This document shows positions 19,236 through 28,564 of a stretch of 46,239 bases of DNA, piece by piece; the first letter of the stretch is position 1, and every line of letters begins with the position of its first letter. The notes beneath the pieces are model-generated. The model saw nothing but the letters and a program-made list of their open reading frames with translations, did no database searches and had not been told where the DNA came from. Where the stretch lies: NCBI GenBank assembly GCA_014653585.1, contig JACWEH010000007.1, positions 1-46,239 on the forward strand, written 5' to 3'. This DNA comes from Pelagibacterales bacterium SAG-MED38 (GTDB lineage: Bacteria > Pseudomonadota > Alphaproteobacteria > Pelagibacterales > Pelagibacteraceae). The position numbers were made by a program, and so were the translations under genes.

Positions 19236-21277
19236 GCAATATCATTAATTATATCAGCTCTATCATATAATTTGATTAATGGTTTGAATTTACTTATATC
19301 TTCATTATTATTTTCAATTCTTTTAATTTCTTTTTCAGCTAAAGTAAAAAGATCATCATTATGAACTGGATCAGCTAACTTAAAGTTTTTTACTCCACTT
19401 TGTTTAAAACCTAAAATGTCTCCAAAACCTCTCAATTTCATATCTTCCTCTGATATCTTAAAACCATCATTAGAGACTTTAAGTATATTAATTCTTTTTT
19501 TTGCATTATCACTTAAATTCGACTTAAACATTAAAATGCATGAAGACTCTTTACTACCTCTTCCAACTCTACCTCGCAGCTGATGTAGTTGAGATAAACC
19601 GAATTTATTAGCATTTTCAATAACTATTACGTTTGCGTTTGGAAAATCTATACCAACCTCAATTATAGTAGTCGAAACTAAAATCTTAAACTCATTTTTT
19701 AAGAATTTGTTTAAGATCATTTCCTTTTCCTCAGTTGTGGTTTTACCGTGAAGGAGAAAAACTTCTTTAGGAAATAATTTATTTAAGTATTCTGATTTTT
19801 TAACTGCAGAAGAATGATTAAGTTTTTTGGATTCTTCAATTAAAGGGCACACCCAAAATATTTGATTGCCTAGTTTAATTTCTTTTTTTATAAATTTTAT
19901 TATATCATCAATTTTATTTTCAGGTTTACTATAGGTTTTTACAGGTTTACGAATATTCGGTTTTTCACGAATAATTGAAAGATCCATATCGCCATAAATT
20001 GTCATTGTTAAAGTACGTGGGATCGGTGTAGCAGTCATCAAAAGAACATCACAATCTTTTCCAGCTTTATCAGATAATTTTTTCCTTTGATTTACTCCAA
20101 ATTTATGTTGTTCATCTATTATTATTAGCCCAAGTTTTTTAAATTCCACTTTTTTTTGAAAAAGTGCATGTGTTCCAAAAATTATATCAATTTGCTTATC
20201 AGATACTTTATTGAGGATTGTTTTTTTATCTCTATAAGAAGATTTTCCTGAAAGTAATTCAATCTTAACATTATTAGAAAATAGTTTTTTAGCTAAAAGA
20301 AAATGCTGTCTAGCTAATATTTCAGTTGGTGTCATCACTGCTACCTGAAAACCTGCATTAATTGTATTAAATGCGGATAACAAAGATACAATTGTTTTTC
20401 CACTACCTACATCACCTTGGAGCAACCTAAACATTTTATTTTCAGAGCATAAATCTTTATTTATCTCACTTAATGTTTTATTTTGGTCATTTGTTAATGA
20501 GAAATTAAGTTTAGATATAATTTCATTCTGTTTTTTTTTATTAAATTTTTTTTTTGTTTTTTTTATTCTTTTTATTTTTTTTCTTATTTCTGAGTTTACT
20601 AAAAATGTTGAAAAAATTTCATCATAAGCAAGTCTTTGATAAAAATTTTCTTTAAATTTACCAATATTTTCTGGTTTATGTAATTTTTTGATTGATTCAT
20701 TCCAACTTATATAGTTGAATTTTTTCAATATATCTTTTGAGTGCCATTCTTCAATTTCAGGTAAATTATTTATTATTTGTAAAATTATCTTATTATAAAC
20801 TTTTTCACTGATACCCTCAGTTAAAGAATAACTATTGTGCTTTTGTTTAATTATCGAGGAGTCCTCTGAAATATATTTTGGATTTGTTAATTGATATTTA
20901 TTTCTAAAATATTTAATTTTCCCACTTATAGTAACCTCTTTGCCAATGGGTAATATTTTTTTGATATAACCTTCATAACTGTTAAAAAAAATACAATCTA
21001 TTTCTCCAGTGTCATCTTTGCATGAAACTCTATTTGGTAAGTTTCTAACTCTTGGAAATGAATATTTGATAGGTATTATGGTAATAGTTTGTATTTCATC
21101 TATTTTTAAATCTTTTATTTTAGATGATAAACTTCTATCAGTGTAAGATTTTGGTAATTTCCATAATAAATCAAAAATAGTATTTACCTTTTTTTTCTTT
21201 AGTAAATTTGAAGTTTTGGTTCCTACACCTTTTAATAAATTGAGATCAGACAATAAATATTCATAATTTCTTTTCAT
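19232..21277 (-). CDS. recG: ATP-dependent DNA helicase RecG
   Basis: RecG remodels stalled replication forks and Holliday junctions. The 681-residue protein has an N-terminal wedge/OB domain (about 1-235) and two helicase domains. Walker A LLQGDVGSGKT lies near residue 288, the DEQH box (IIDEQHKFGVNQR) near 398, LMTATPIPRTL near 424, and motifs VSTTIIEVGIDFPNA and LHQLRGRVGRG in the second lobe. The length fits the family. The gene is convergent with the DUF502 gene and divergent from sdhE. Confidence 0.97.
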   Translation of the reverse strand: MKRNYEYLLSDLNLLKGVGTKTSNLLKKKKVNTIFDLLWKLPKSYTDRSLSSKIKDLKIDEIQTITIIPIKYSFPRVRNLPNRVSCKDDTGEIDCIFFNSYEGYIKKILPIGKEVTISGKIKYFRNKYQLTNPKYISEDSSIIKQKHNSYSLTEGISEKVYNKIILQIINNLPEIEEWHSKDILKKFNYISWNESIKKLHKPENIGKFKENFYQRLAYDEIFSTFLVNSEIRKKIKRIKKTKKKFNKKKQNEIISKLNFSLTNDQNKTLSEINKDLCSENKMFRLLQGDVGSGKTIVSLLSAFNTINAGFQVAVMTPTEILARQHFLLAKKLFSNNVKIELLSGKSSYRDKKTILNKVSDKQIDIIFGTHALFQKKVEFKKLGLIIIDEQHKFGVNQRKKLSDKAGKDCDVLLMTATPIPRTLTMTIYGDMDLSIIREKPNIRKPVKTYSKPENKIDDIIKFIKKEIKLGNQIFWVCPLIEESKKLNHSSAVKKSEYLNKLFPKEVFLLHGKTTTEEKEMILNKFLKNEFKILVSTTIIEVGIDFPNANVIVIENANKFGLSQLHQLRGRVGRGSKESSCILMFKSNLSDNAKKRINILKVSNDGFKISEEDMKLRGFGDILGFKQSGVKNFKLADPVHNDDLFTLAEKEIKRIENNNEDISKFKPLIKLYDRADIINDIA

Positions 21278-21305
21278 ATCTATAAACTAATATTATATTC
21301 TTATT

Positions 21306-21563
21306 ATGGCTACTGATATAGAACAAATTAAAAAAAAAATAATTTACAGATCAAATTATCGTGGCACAAAAGAAATGGATAAACTTTTAGGTGCGTTCAC
21401 AAGAAAATATTTAGATCAATTAACCAGGGAAGACTTAAATCAATTGATTAAACTTTTAGAGATTGATGATAATAATCTTTATAATTTCTATAATGGTTCA
21501 AACACAGACATAAAATTTGAAGATAATAAGATTAATAATTTATTTAAAAATTTTAAATATTGA
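21306..21563 (+). CDS. sdhE: Succinate dehydrogenase assembly factor SdhE (DUF339)
   Basis: SdhE helps attach FAD covalently to the flavoprotein subunit of succinate dehydrogenase. The 85-residue protein has the family motif YRGTKEMDKLLG (RGxxE, about residues 18-29) and the helical domain continuing LTREDLNQLIKLLEIDDNNLYNF (positions 37-60), ending in a short charged tail. It stands opposite recG across a 28-base gap, a neighbourhood seen in other alphaproteobacteria. No sdh genes are in the window. Confidence 0.85.
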   Translation: MATDIEQIKKKIIYRSNYRGTKEMDKLLGAFTRKYLDQLTREDLNQLIKLLEIDDNNLYNFYNGSNTDIKFEDNKINNLFKNFKY

Positions 21564-21572
21564 AAGTTTTGA

Positions 21573-21662
21573 TGGCGGAGAGACTGGGATTCGAACCCAG
21601 GAAAGAGTTGCCCCTTTGCCGGTTTTCAAGACCGGTGCTTTCAACCGCTCAGCCATCTCTCC
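21573..21662 (-). tRNA. tRNA-Ser (anticodon TGA)
   Basis: Read on the minus strand, the acceptor stem is GGAGAGA/TCTCTCC, the discriminator is G and CCA is encoded (21573-21575 on the plus strand). The anticodon stem is CCGGT/ACCGG around CTTGAAA (anticodon TGA), and a long variable arm typical of tRNA-Ser is present before the T-arm CTGGGTTCGAATCCCAG. Length is 90 bases with CCA. It lies between sdhE and rarD on the opposite strand to both. Confidence 0.96.
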
Positions 21663-21744
21663 GAGAACTAGTTTTTATAATTATAATTATTTAATTCAAC
21701 AGTAAAATAGTCTATTAAACGTTTATTATCTATTTCATTATTTT

Positions 21745-22623
21745 ATGAACCATCATTTTAATAAAGGATTAATACTTACTTCTTTGGGATCTTTTTGGTG
21801 GGGTTTTATTGGAGTTATATATTTTGAATATGTCGCATTTATAGGACATGTCGAATTAGTTGTGCATAGATGTTTGTGGACTGCTGTTATGTTAGTTATG
21901 ACAACGTTTTTTTTGAAAAAAGGTAAACTTTTTATTAAGAATATTTCAAATAAAAAAAATCTTTTTTATCTTTTTATATCGGGTTCATTAATATTTATCA
22001 ATTGGGCTATATGGATTTATGCCGTAGCTACTGAAAGAATTATAGATGCCAGTTTTGGATACTTCATTATGCCAATTATCAGTGTTTTGCTAGGGTACAT
22101 TTTTTTTAAAGAAAAATTGAATAAAAAAAGAATTTTTTCAATTTTATTAGTAATCACATCTATTTTGATAATGATTTTTTTAAATATAAAAACACTTCCG
22201 TGGGTAGGTATAATTGTAGCTCTGAGTTGGGCATTTTATAATCTAGTGAGAAAAAAAATAAATATCGAGACCGACATAGGACTTCTAATAGAGAGTTTAT
22301 ATATTTTTCCTTTTGCTCTAATTGCCTTTTACTTTATTTTTGACAAAGGATTAAATAACTTTAGTTTGTCTAACCCAGGATTAAGTATATTTTTATTATT
22401 AGCAGGACCGATGACAGTGATTCCTTTATTCTTATATGTAAAAGGTGTTGAATTAATCGGTCTTGGAGCTACTGGAATGATTTTCTATATTACACCTACG
22501 TTGCAGTTCATTTTAGGCTATTTTTATTACAATGAGGATTTTTCAATTATTAAATTAGTCAGTTTTATTATCATCTGGATTGCTGTAATTATATATCTTA
22601 AAGATCTTTATGAAACTAATTAG
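21745..22623 (+). CDS. rarD: RarD-type EamA/DMT permease
   Basis: An inner-membrane protein of 292 residues with about ten membrane segments in two EamA halves. The start MNHHFNKGLILTSLGSFWWG and the segment INWAIWIYAVATERIIDASF (about 87-106) are typical of RarD, named for chloramphenicol sensitivity in Pseudomonas. The natural substrate of RarD proteins is uncertain. Its last 14 bases overlap the mltB start. Confidence 0.88.
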   Translation: MNHHFNKGLILTSLGSFWWGFIGVIYFEYVAFIGHVELVVHRCLWTAVMLVMTTFFLKKGKLFIKNISNKKNLFYLFISGSLIFINWAIWIYAVATERIIDASFGYFIMPIISVLLGYIFFKEKLNKKRIFSILLVITSILIMIFLNIKTLPWVGIIVALSWAFYNLVRKKINIETDIGLLIESLYIFPFALIAFYFIFDKGLNNFSLSNPGLSIFLLLAGPMTVIPLFLYVKGVELIGLGATGMIFYITPTLQFILGYFYYNEDFSIIKLVSFIIIWIAVIIYLKDLYETN

Positions 22624-23611
22624 TCAAATATTTTTTTTATTCGTACTAACAATATTTAATTGTTATTCTAGTGAAAATACTAATTTCGAAGAATGGAAAA
22701 AAAATTTCAAAAAAGTTGCATTAGCAAATAATATTTCAGAGAAGACTTTTAATGAAGCAATGCAGAATGCAAGATTTCTCCCTAAAGTCATTGAGTATGA
22801 TCGATTTCAACCAGAGTTTTATGAAGATACAAAAACATATATCAGTAAACGTACCTCATCGAAAAAATTAAAAAAGGGTATAGATTTCTATGGTAATAAT
22901 TCAAATCTTATAAATTTAGTTGAAAAAAAATTTGAAATAGAAAAAGAATTACTTTTATCTCTAATGGGTATTGAGACTAATTTTGGCACTTATGTTGGCA
23001 AAATGGATATAATATCATCTTTAGCGACATTAAGTTATGATAAAAGAAGATCAGAATTTTTCTCTAATGAGCTCTTAACTTTATTGAGATTAATCGAAGA
23101 TGATCAAATAGATTATAAAACATTATATGGTTCATGGGCAGGTGCATTTGGTTTTTTTCAGTTTATGCCGTCCACAATAAAAAATTACGCATTTGACTAT
23201 AACAATGATAATTATATTGATTTAAAAAATTCTGAAGATGCATATGCGTCAGCGGCTAATTATTTAAATAAGATAGGATGGAAAAAAAACGCTCATTGTT
23301 TCAAAAAAATTGAATTAGACAAAAATATTCCTATTAAATTTCTAAATGTATCAGCTGGAAAGATACATAGTAAAAAAAAAATCAAATCTTTTAAAAAATA
23401 TATTAAGAATTATTCTGAATTAAATATAAACAACGAAAACCAGAAAATAGCAATAATAACCCCAGATAAAGATATTATTCCTAATGCCCAAACTTTAAGC
23501 CCTGCTTATATAGTTTTTGAAAATTACGAAATAATTTTAAAATGGAATAGATCTTTAAGATTTGCACTTGCTGTATGCACCTTAAAAGAAAAATTTAGAA
23601 ATGAGATTTAA
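22610..23611 (+). CDS. mltB: Lytic murein transglycosylase B-like
   Basis: The enzyme cleaves peptidoglycan glycan strands, forming 1,6-anhydro ends. The 333-residue product has a signal peptide (about 1-20) without an obvious lipobox Cys. The catalytic Glu lies in LLSLMGIETNFGTYVGKMD (about residue 123). Further family motifs are GSWAGAFGFFQFMPSTI (about 166-182) and the Asp-rich loop DYNNDNYIDLKNSEDAYASA. Overlaps with rarD (14 bases) and with the rlpA-like gene (11 bases) place it in a cell-wall operon. Confidence 0.92.
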   Translation: MKLISQIFFLFVLTIFNCYSSENTNFEEWKKNFKKVALANNISEKTFNEAMQNARFLPKVIEYDRFQPEFYEDTKTYISKRTSSKKLKKGIDFYGNNSNLINLVEKKFEIEKELLLSLMGIETNFGTYVGKMDIISSLATLSYDKRRSEFFSNELLTLLRLIEDDQIDYKTLYGSWAGAFGFFQFMPSTIKNYAFDYNNDNYIDLKNSEDAYASAANYLNKIGWKKNAHCFKKIELDKNIPIKFLNVSAGKIHSKKKIKSFKKYIKNYSELNINNENQKIAIITPDKDIIPNAQTLSPAYIVFENYEIILKWNRSLRFALAVCTLKEKFRNEI

Positions 23612-24353
23612 AATTTTTATTATTTTAAGTACTTTATTTCTTTTATTAAGTTGTGAACAAACTACAATCAATCAAAGTAAAAAATTAGATACTACGTTAG
23701 AAAAAAGATATAAAAATAGTGGATTTTCTCTGATTTATAATGACCAATTAAAAATCAAAAAAATTGATCAAAGATCTTTAACTATATTTCATAAAAATTT
23801 AAAAAAAAAATCATCTGTAAAGATAACCAATCCTTTAAATGGTAAATCACTTATCGCAGAGGTCAAATCAAATAGAGTAAAATTTTCACCATTTTACAAT
23901 TCAATTATTACTCAAAGAATTGCCGAAGAATTAGAGCTTGATTTAAATGAGCCTTATATAGACATCATTTTAATTTCAAAAAATTCTACATATATTGCAA
24001 AAAAAACTAAAACTTTTGAGGAGGAAAAAAAAGTTGCCGAAAAGGCACCTATAGATGGTATAAAAATAAGTAATCTAAACCCATCTAATAAAAAGAAAAA
24101 AAAATCAAAAAAAAATAATAAATTTTCTTATTATATAAAGGTAGCTGATTTTTATTATAAAAAATCTGCTAAAAATATGAGCATTAAAATTAAGAACAAT
24201 ATTAAATTAAAAAATATTAAAATAATTGAACTTACTAAAACAAATTATAGGTTATTATTGGGACCGTTTAATGATATACAATCTCTTAAAGAGTCATACG
24301 AAAAAATGAATTCTTTATATTTTGAAAATCTAGAAATTATAAAAAATGTTTAA
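23601..24353 (+). CDS. RlpA-like lipoprotein with C-terminal SPOR-like region
   Basis: A 250-residue lipoprotein: the leader ends LFLLLSC (Cys18). Residues about 40-130 look like a diverged double-psi beta-barrel (SSVKITNPLNGKSLIAEVKS) and residues about 172-250 resemble a SPOR domain (YYIKVADFYYKKSAK and YRLLLGPFND). The position between mltB and dacA is that of rlpA in proteobacteria. The catalytic RlpA motifs (the DRGP region and the early His) are not seen, so it may only bind glycan. A Lys-rich linker lies between the domains. Confidence 0.7.
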   Translation: MRFKIFIILSTLFLLLSCEQTTINQSKKLDTTLEKRYKNSGFSLIYNDQLKIKKIDQRSLTIFHKNLKKKSSVKITNPLNGKSLIAEVKSNRVKFSPFYNSIITQRIAEELELDLNEPYIDIILISKNSTYIAKKTKTFEEEKKVAEKAPIDGIKISNLNPSNKKKKKSKKNNKFSYYIKVADFYYKKSAKNMSIKIKNNIKLKNIKIIELTKTNYRLLLGPFNDIQSLKESYEKMNSLYFENLEIIKNV

Positions 24354-25497
24354 AAAAATTTTTATCATTACCTCTTTACATCTATTCTTAATTTTTTCAG
24401 TTAACGCGAATATTGAAATAAAAGCTAGAACAGTAATTTTGCAAGATTTTTTATCTGGAGAGATCTTATATGAAAAAGATCCTGATAGATCAATTTACCC
24501 TGCATCAATGACTAAAATAATGACATCCATAATTGCTTTTGATCTTATAAAGTCGGGCGATCTATCTTTAGATGACAAGTTTATAATATCTGAAAAAGCA
24601 TGGAGATTATCAACTGCTGGTTATTCATCGATGTTTATAATGGTCGGTGATGAAGTTTCTGTAGAAGATTTATTATTAGGCATAATTATTGCATCAGGTA
24701 ATGATGCCTGTGTTGCTCTAGCTGAGGGTATAGCAGGTACAGAGGAAGAATTTGCAATCTTAATGACATCAAAAGCAAAAGAATTAGGTATGGAAAATAC
24801 AAATTTTGCCAACTCATCTGGTATTAATGATCCAGACAATTATTCAACAGTTAGGGACATTTTAATTATGTCCACCTATTTAATTAAAAATCATCCAAAA
24901 TATTATGAATGGTTTGCTGAAAAAGAATTTACTTGGAATAGAACTGGAGGAGATCCAATTACACAAGGCAATCGAAACCCACTTCTTTACAAAAATATTG
25001 GTGCTGACGGTATTAAAACTGGTTACCTAGCTGTTGAAAAATACTCATTGGCATCATCAATTAATAGAAAAGGGAGAAGATTGATTGCTGTTGGAAGTGG
25101 ATTTGAAACAAAAAATTTAAGATCAAAAGAAAGTTCTAAACTATTGACTTATGGATTAACTAATTTTGATCTTGTTGAAATAAATAAAGCCAAAAAACCT
25201 ATTGATAAAGTAGAAGTTTGGCTTGGCAAACAAAGCTATGTTAATGTTTATGTTGATACTGATATTTATAAAACAATTAAAAAAGCAAAAAAAAAATTAT
25301 TAAAAATATCCTTAAAATACGATGGACCTGTTGAAGCACCAATTAAAAAGAATCAAAAAATTGGAACTTACAGGGTAGTATATGATCAAGAATTAATTGG
25401 TGAATATGATCTATTAGCATCAAATGATGTTCAAAAGGTAAATATTTTTACTAGATTAATCAAATCATTGAATTATTTAATATGGGGTGATGTCTAA
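24346..25497 (+). CDS. dacA: D-alanyl-D-alanine carboxypeptidase (PBP5/6 family)
   Basis: A low-molecular-mass penicillin-binding protein that trims the terminal D-Ala of peptidoglycan stem peptides in the periplasm. It has 383 residues with a signal peptide (about 1-21). Active-site motifs are present: SMTK (about residue 54), SGN (about 122) and KTG (about 224). The C-terminal beta domain is followed by an amphipathic tail (FTRLIKSLNYLIWGDV) that should anchor it to the membrane. It overlaps both the rlpA-like gene and tmk by eight bases. Confidence 0.95.
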   Translation: MFKKIFIITSLHLFLIFSVNANIEIKARTVILQDFLSGEILYEKDPDRSIYPASMTKIMTSIIAFDLIKSGDLSLDDKFIISEKAWRLSTAGYSSMFIMVGDEVSVEDLLLGIIIASGNDACVALAEGIAGTEEEFAILMTSKAKELGMENTNFANSSGINDPDNYSTVRDILIMSTYLIKNHPKYYEWFAEKEFTWNRTGGDPITQGNRNPLLYKNIGADGIKTGYLAVEKYSLASSINRKGRRLIAVGSGFETKNLRSKESSKLLTYGLTNFDLVEINKAKKPIDKVEVWLGKQSYVNVYVDTDIYKTIKKAKKKLLKISLKYDGPVEAPIKKNQKIGTYRVVYDQELIGEYDLLASNDVQKVNIFTRLIKSLNYLIWGDV

Positions 25498-26104
25498 AAA
25501 ACCTGTTATTGTTTTCGAGGGTATCGAAGGAAGTGGTAAGACCCATCATTTAAATATAATTTCAAAATATTTGAAAAGAAGAAAACTTTCTTTTGTTAAG
25601 ATAAGAGAACCTGGAGGAAGTATAAATTCTGAGAAAATAAGAAAATTGATACTCGATAAAAAATCAAATTTTAATAAAAATACAGATTTACTGCTTTATT
25701 TAGCTTCTAGAAGTGAAAATATAGATCTGCTTAAGAAGTACTATAAGAAAAGAATTATACTAATAGATAGATTTATTGACTCAACTATTTCATATCAACA
25801 TTATGGTATGGGTGTTAATCTAAATTTGATAAATATTATTAACAAACATATTTTGTTGAACTTTAAAGTCTCTTTTACTTTTTTAAATATAGTAAATCAT
25901 AAAAATATGGTAAAACGTCTTAAATCAAGAAAATTTACAAATAGGTATGATCATTTTAAAAAAAAATTTTATGACAAAGTCCAAAAAGGTTTTATAAAAC
26001 TGTCAAAACAAAATAGAAAAAAATATCAAATAATCAATTCAAATTTAAATATTAAATTAAATGAAAAATTAATTTTAAAAAAAATAGACAAATTAATAAA
26101 ATGA
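25490..26104 (+). CDS. tmk: Thymidylate kinase
   Basis: Tmk phosphorylates dTMP to dTDP. A GTG at 25487 is in frame, but the ATG at 25490 matches the family start (MSKKPVIVFEGIEGSGKT), giving 204 residues. The P-loop EGIEGSGKTHH lies at about 9-20, REPGGS at about 35-40, and the DRFIDSTISYQHYG motif at about 93-106. The lid and C-terminal part are very Lys-rich. It overlaps dacA by eight bases and holB by four (ATGA). Confidence 0.93.
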   Translation: MSKKPVIVFEGIEGSGKTHHLNIISKYLKRRKLSFVKIREPGGSINSEKIRKLILDKKSNFNKNTDLLLYLASRSENIDLLKKYYKKRIILIDRFIDSTISYQHYGMGVNLNLINIINKHILLNFKVSFTFLNIVNHKNMVKRLKSRKFTNRYDHFKKKFYDKVQKGFIKLSKQNRKKYQIINSNLNIKLNEKLILKKIDKLIK

Positions 26105-27030
26105 ATTTAAGTCCAATTAATCAAACTAGTTTATTTTCACTTGATAACTATCTGTTAGATTTTACAGAACTATATAAAAAAAAAAAACTACCCACAAAAA
26201 TTTTACTTAGTGGTGATAAAGGTTTAGGTAAGTCAACTTTAGCATTTCATTTAGTAAACTATATATTATCAATGAACGAGGAACATTCGTATATTATTAA
26301 AGAATCCAAGATTAATCCTGATAATAAATCTTATAGACTTACTATAAATGGATCAAATCCTAACTTAATATTAGTTGATACCTTAAGTGAAAAAAAAATT
26401 ATAGATATAAACCAAGTTAGAGAATTAATTAATAACTTGAATAAAACATCATTTAATAACAAGGAAAGATTTATACTTATTGATAATATTGAAGCATTAA
26501 ATATTTCTTCAATTAATGCACTTTTAAAAGTTTTAGAAGAACCACCTGAAAACACTTATTTTATTTTGATAAATAATAATAGATTTATTTTACCGACTTT
26601 GAAATCTAGATGTATCAATTTTAAGATATCTTTAGATCATAAAACTTCAATCTCAGTTATTAACAAGATTTTGGATGATGATATTATAAAATTTATCAAT
26701 AAAGATTTGTTAAATTACTATTTAACACCAGGACAAATATATCATTTGATTGAATTTTTTAAAATACAGAAACATGATCTTAAAGATTATGATATAAAAA
26801 GTTTTCTAAAACTAGTTATTAAGGAAAATTTGTATAAAAAAAACACCTTAATTAAAAATATGATATTCGAATTTTTTGAATTTTATTTTCGAAAAAAGGT
26901 AAAATTAGCAAAATCAAGTACATTTGAATATTATGACTATTTTTTAAAGAGAATAAATGAAACTAAAAAACTTAATTTAGATGAAGAATCTTTATTTATG
27001 GAATTTGATTATAAAATTTTAAATGGATAA
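26101..27030 (+). CDS. holB: DNA polymerase III delta' subunit
   Basis: A clamp-loader subunit of the replicase. The 309-residue AAA+ protein has Walker A ILLSGDKGLGKST (about 36-47), FILIDNIEALNISSINALLK (about 121-140), EEPPENTYFILI, and the sensor/arginine finger region LKSRC (about 165-169). The zinc-binding Cys cluster of many HolB proteins is not present. The tmk-holB-metG-tatD order is typical of alphaproteobacteria and supports the call. Confidence 0.9.
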   Translation: MNLSPINQTSLFSLDNYLLDFTELYKKKKLPTKILLSGDKGLGKSTLAFHLVNYILSMNEEHSYIIKESKINPDNKSYRLTINGSNPNLILVDTLSEKKIIDINQVRELINNLNKTSFNNKERFILIDNIEALNISSINALLKVLEEPPENTYFILINNNRFILPTLKSRCINFKISLDHKTSISVINKILDDDIIKFINKDLLNYYLTPGQIYHLIEFFKIQKHDLKDYDIKSFLKLVIKENLYKKNTLIKNMIFEFFEFYFRKKVKLAKSSTFEYYDYFLKRINETKKLNLDEESLFMEFDYKILNG

Positions 27031-28564
27031 AAATTTTTATATTACTACCCCAATTTATTACCCATCAGGAAGACCTCATATGGGACACGCATATTCGAGT
27101 ATTATTGCCGATTTTTTTGCAAGATTTAAATCAATTGATGATTATGATGTTCATTTTTTAACTGGTACAGATGAACATGGTCTAAAAATACAAAGATCAG
27201 CTGAAAAAGCAGGGCAGGCGCCTAAGGAATTTTGTGATCAAATTAGTCAAACATTTAAAGATCTTTCAAAAACATTAAATTTATCTAATACTGATTTTAT
27301 AAGGACAACTGAGGATAGACATAAAAAAACAGTTCAATATCTTTGGTCTATTCTAGAAAAAAATGATGACATTTATTTGTCAAATTATTCTGGATGGTAT
27401 TCGGTTTCAGATGAGGCTTTTTATAATGAAGATGAAATAGAGGAAATAGAAGGAAAAAAAATTGCCAAATCATCAAAGTCTACAGTTGAATGGATTGAAG
27501 AGGAGTCTTATTTTTTTAGGCTTTCTAAATGGCAAAAACCTTTATTAGAATTTTATGAGAAGAATCCAGATTTTATTTTACCTGAGTCTAGAAAAAACGA
27601 GGTAATTAGTTTCGTAAAAAGTGGTCTCAAAGATCTTTCTGTTAGTCGAAAGACTTTTACCTGGGGAATTTCAGTTCCAAATAATAATCAACACATTATT
27701 TACGTTTGGCTGGACGCATTAACAAATTATTTAAGTGCATTAAACTATCCTGATACAAATAATGAACTTTTCAAAAAATTTTGGCCAGCCTCAATTCATT
27801 TAATTGGTAAAGATATCCTAAGATTCCATGCTGTTTATTGGCCTGCTTTTCTCTTAGCTGCTAAAATTAAATTACCAAAAAAAGTTTACGGTCACGGCTG
27901 GATATTGTCAGGTGAAGAGAAAATGTCTAAATCTAAGGGAAACATATTAGATCCTTTAAAAATTATTGAGGAATATGGTTTAGATCCTTTAAGATATTAT
28001 CTAATTAAAGAAGTTTCATTTGGGAATGATGGGAATATTTCTCAAGACAGACTCGAAGATTGTATAAACAGTGACTTAGCAAATAATTACGGTAATTTAT
28101 GTCAAAGAGTTACTGCTTTTGTAATTAAAAATTGTGATGGAAAAATTCCCTCAAAAATTGATTTTCTGCCAGATGATTTAAAGATATTAAATAAATTTCA
28201 AGAAAATTTAGATACCATAAGATCCAAAATCAACGAACAAAATATAAATTACTATATAGATTTTATTATAAATTCATTATTTGAAGCAAACAAATATTTT
28301 AACGACCAAGAACCATGGAAAAAAAAGAGTGATCTTCTTAGATTAAATACTATTGTATATACGACATTGGAAATAGTTAGAAAAATCACATTTTTGCTTT
28401 ATCCAATAATTCCTGAAACATCGTTAAAAGCATTAAAGATTTTTAATTTATCAGAAAAAGATATCAAATTCGAGTCTATTTCTAATAATGAATTTATTAT
28501 TAAAGGTAATATGATAAATAAGATAGATATATTAATTAAAAAAATAGAAAAAAACGATGATTGA
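27023..28564 (+). CDS. metG: Methionyl-tRNA synthetase
   Basis: This enzyme charges tRNA-Met. It is a class I synthetase of 513 residues with YYPSGRPHMGHAYSS (HIGH-like motif PHMGH, about 12-25), FLTGTDEHGLKIQ (about 51-63), KMSKSKGNILDP (about 301-312) and the helical anticodon domain with CQRVTAFV and EPWKK. There is no C-terminal dimerisation domain and no zinc-knuckle Cys cluster, which fits the MetG2-type subgroup. It overlaps holB and tatD by eight bases each. Confidence 0.96.
   Translation: MDKNFYITTPIYYPSGRPHMGHAYSSIIADFFARFKSIDDYDVHFLTGTDEHGLKIQRSAEKAGQAPKEFCDQISQTFKDLSKTLNLSNTDFIRTTEDRHKKTVQYLWSILEKNDDIYLSNYSGWYSVSDEAFYNEDEIEEIEGKKIAKSSKSTVEWIEEESYFFRLSKWQKPLLEFYEKNPDFILPESRKNEVISFVKSGLKDLSVSRKTFTWGISVPNNNQHIIYVWLDALTNYLSALNYPDTNNELFKKFWPASIHLIGKDILRFHAVYWPAFLLAAKIKLPKKVYGHGWILSGEEKMSKSKGNILDPLKIIEEYGLDPLRYYLIKEVSFGNDGNISQDRLEDCINSDLANNYGNLCQRVTAFVIKNCDGKIPSKIDFLPDDLKILNKFQENLDTIRSKINEQNINYYIDFIINSLFEANKYFNDQEPWKKKSDLLRLNTIVYTTLEIVRKITFLLYPIIPETSLKALKIFNLSEKDIKFESISNNEFIIKGNMINKIDILIKKIEKNDD

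Noticed and set aside
21517..21705. A 62-residue frame containing GETGIRTQERVAPLPVF
   Set aside because: It is the antisense of tRNA-Ser; this translated tRNA sequence is a well-known false protein.
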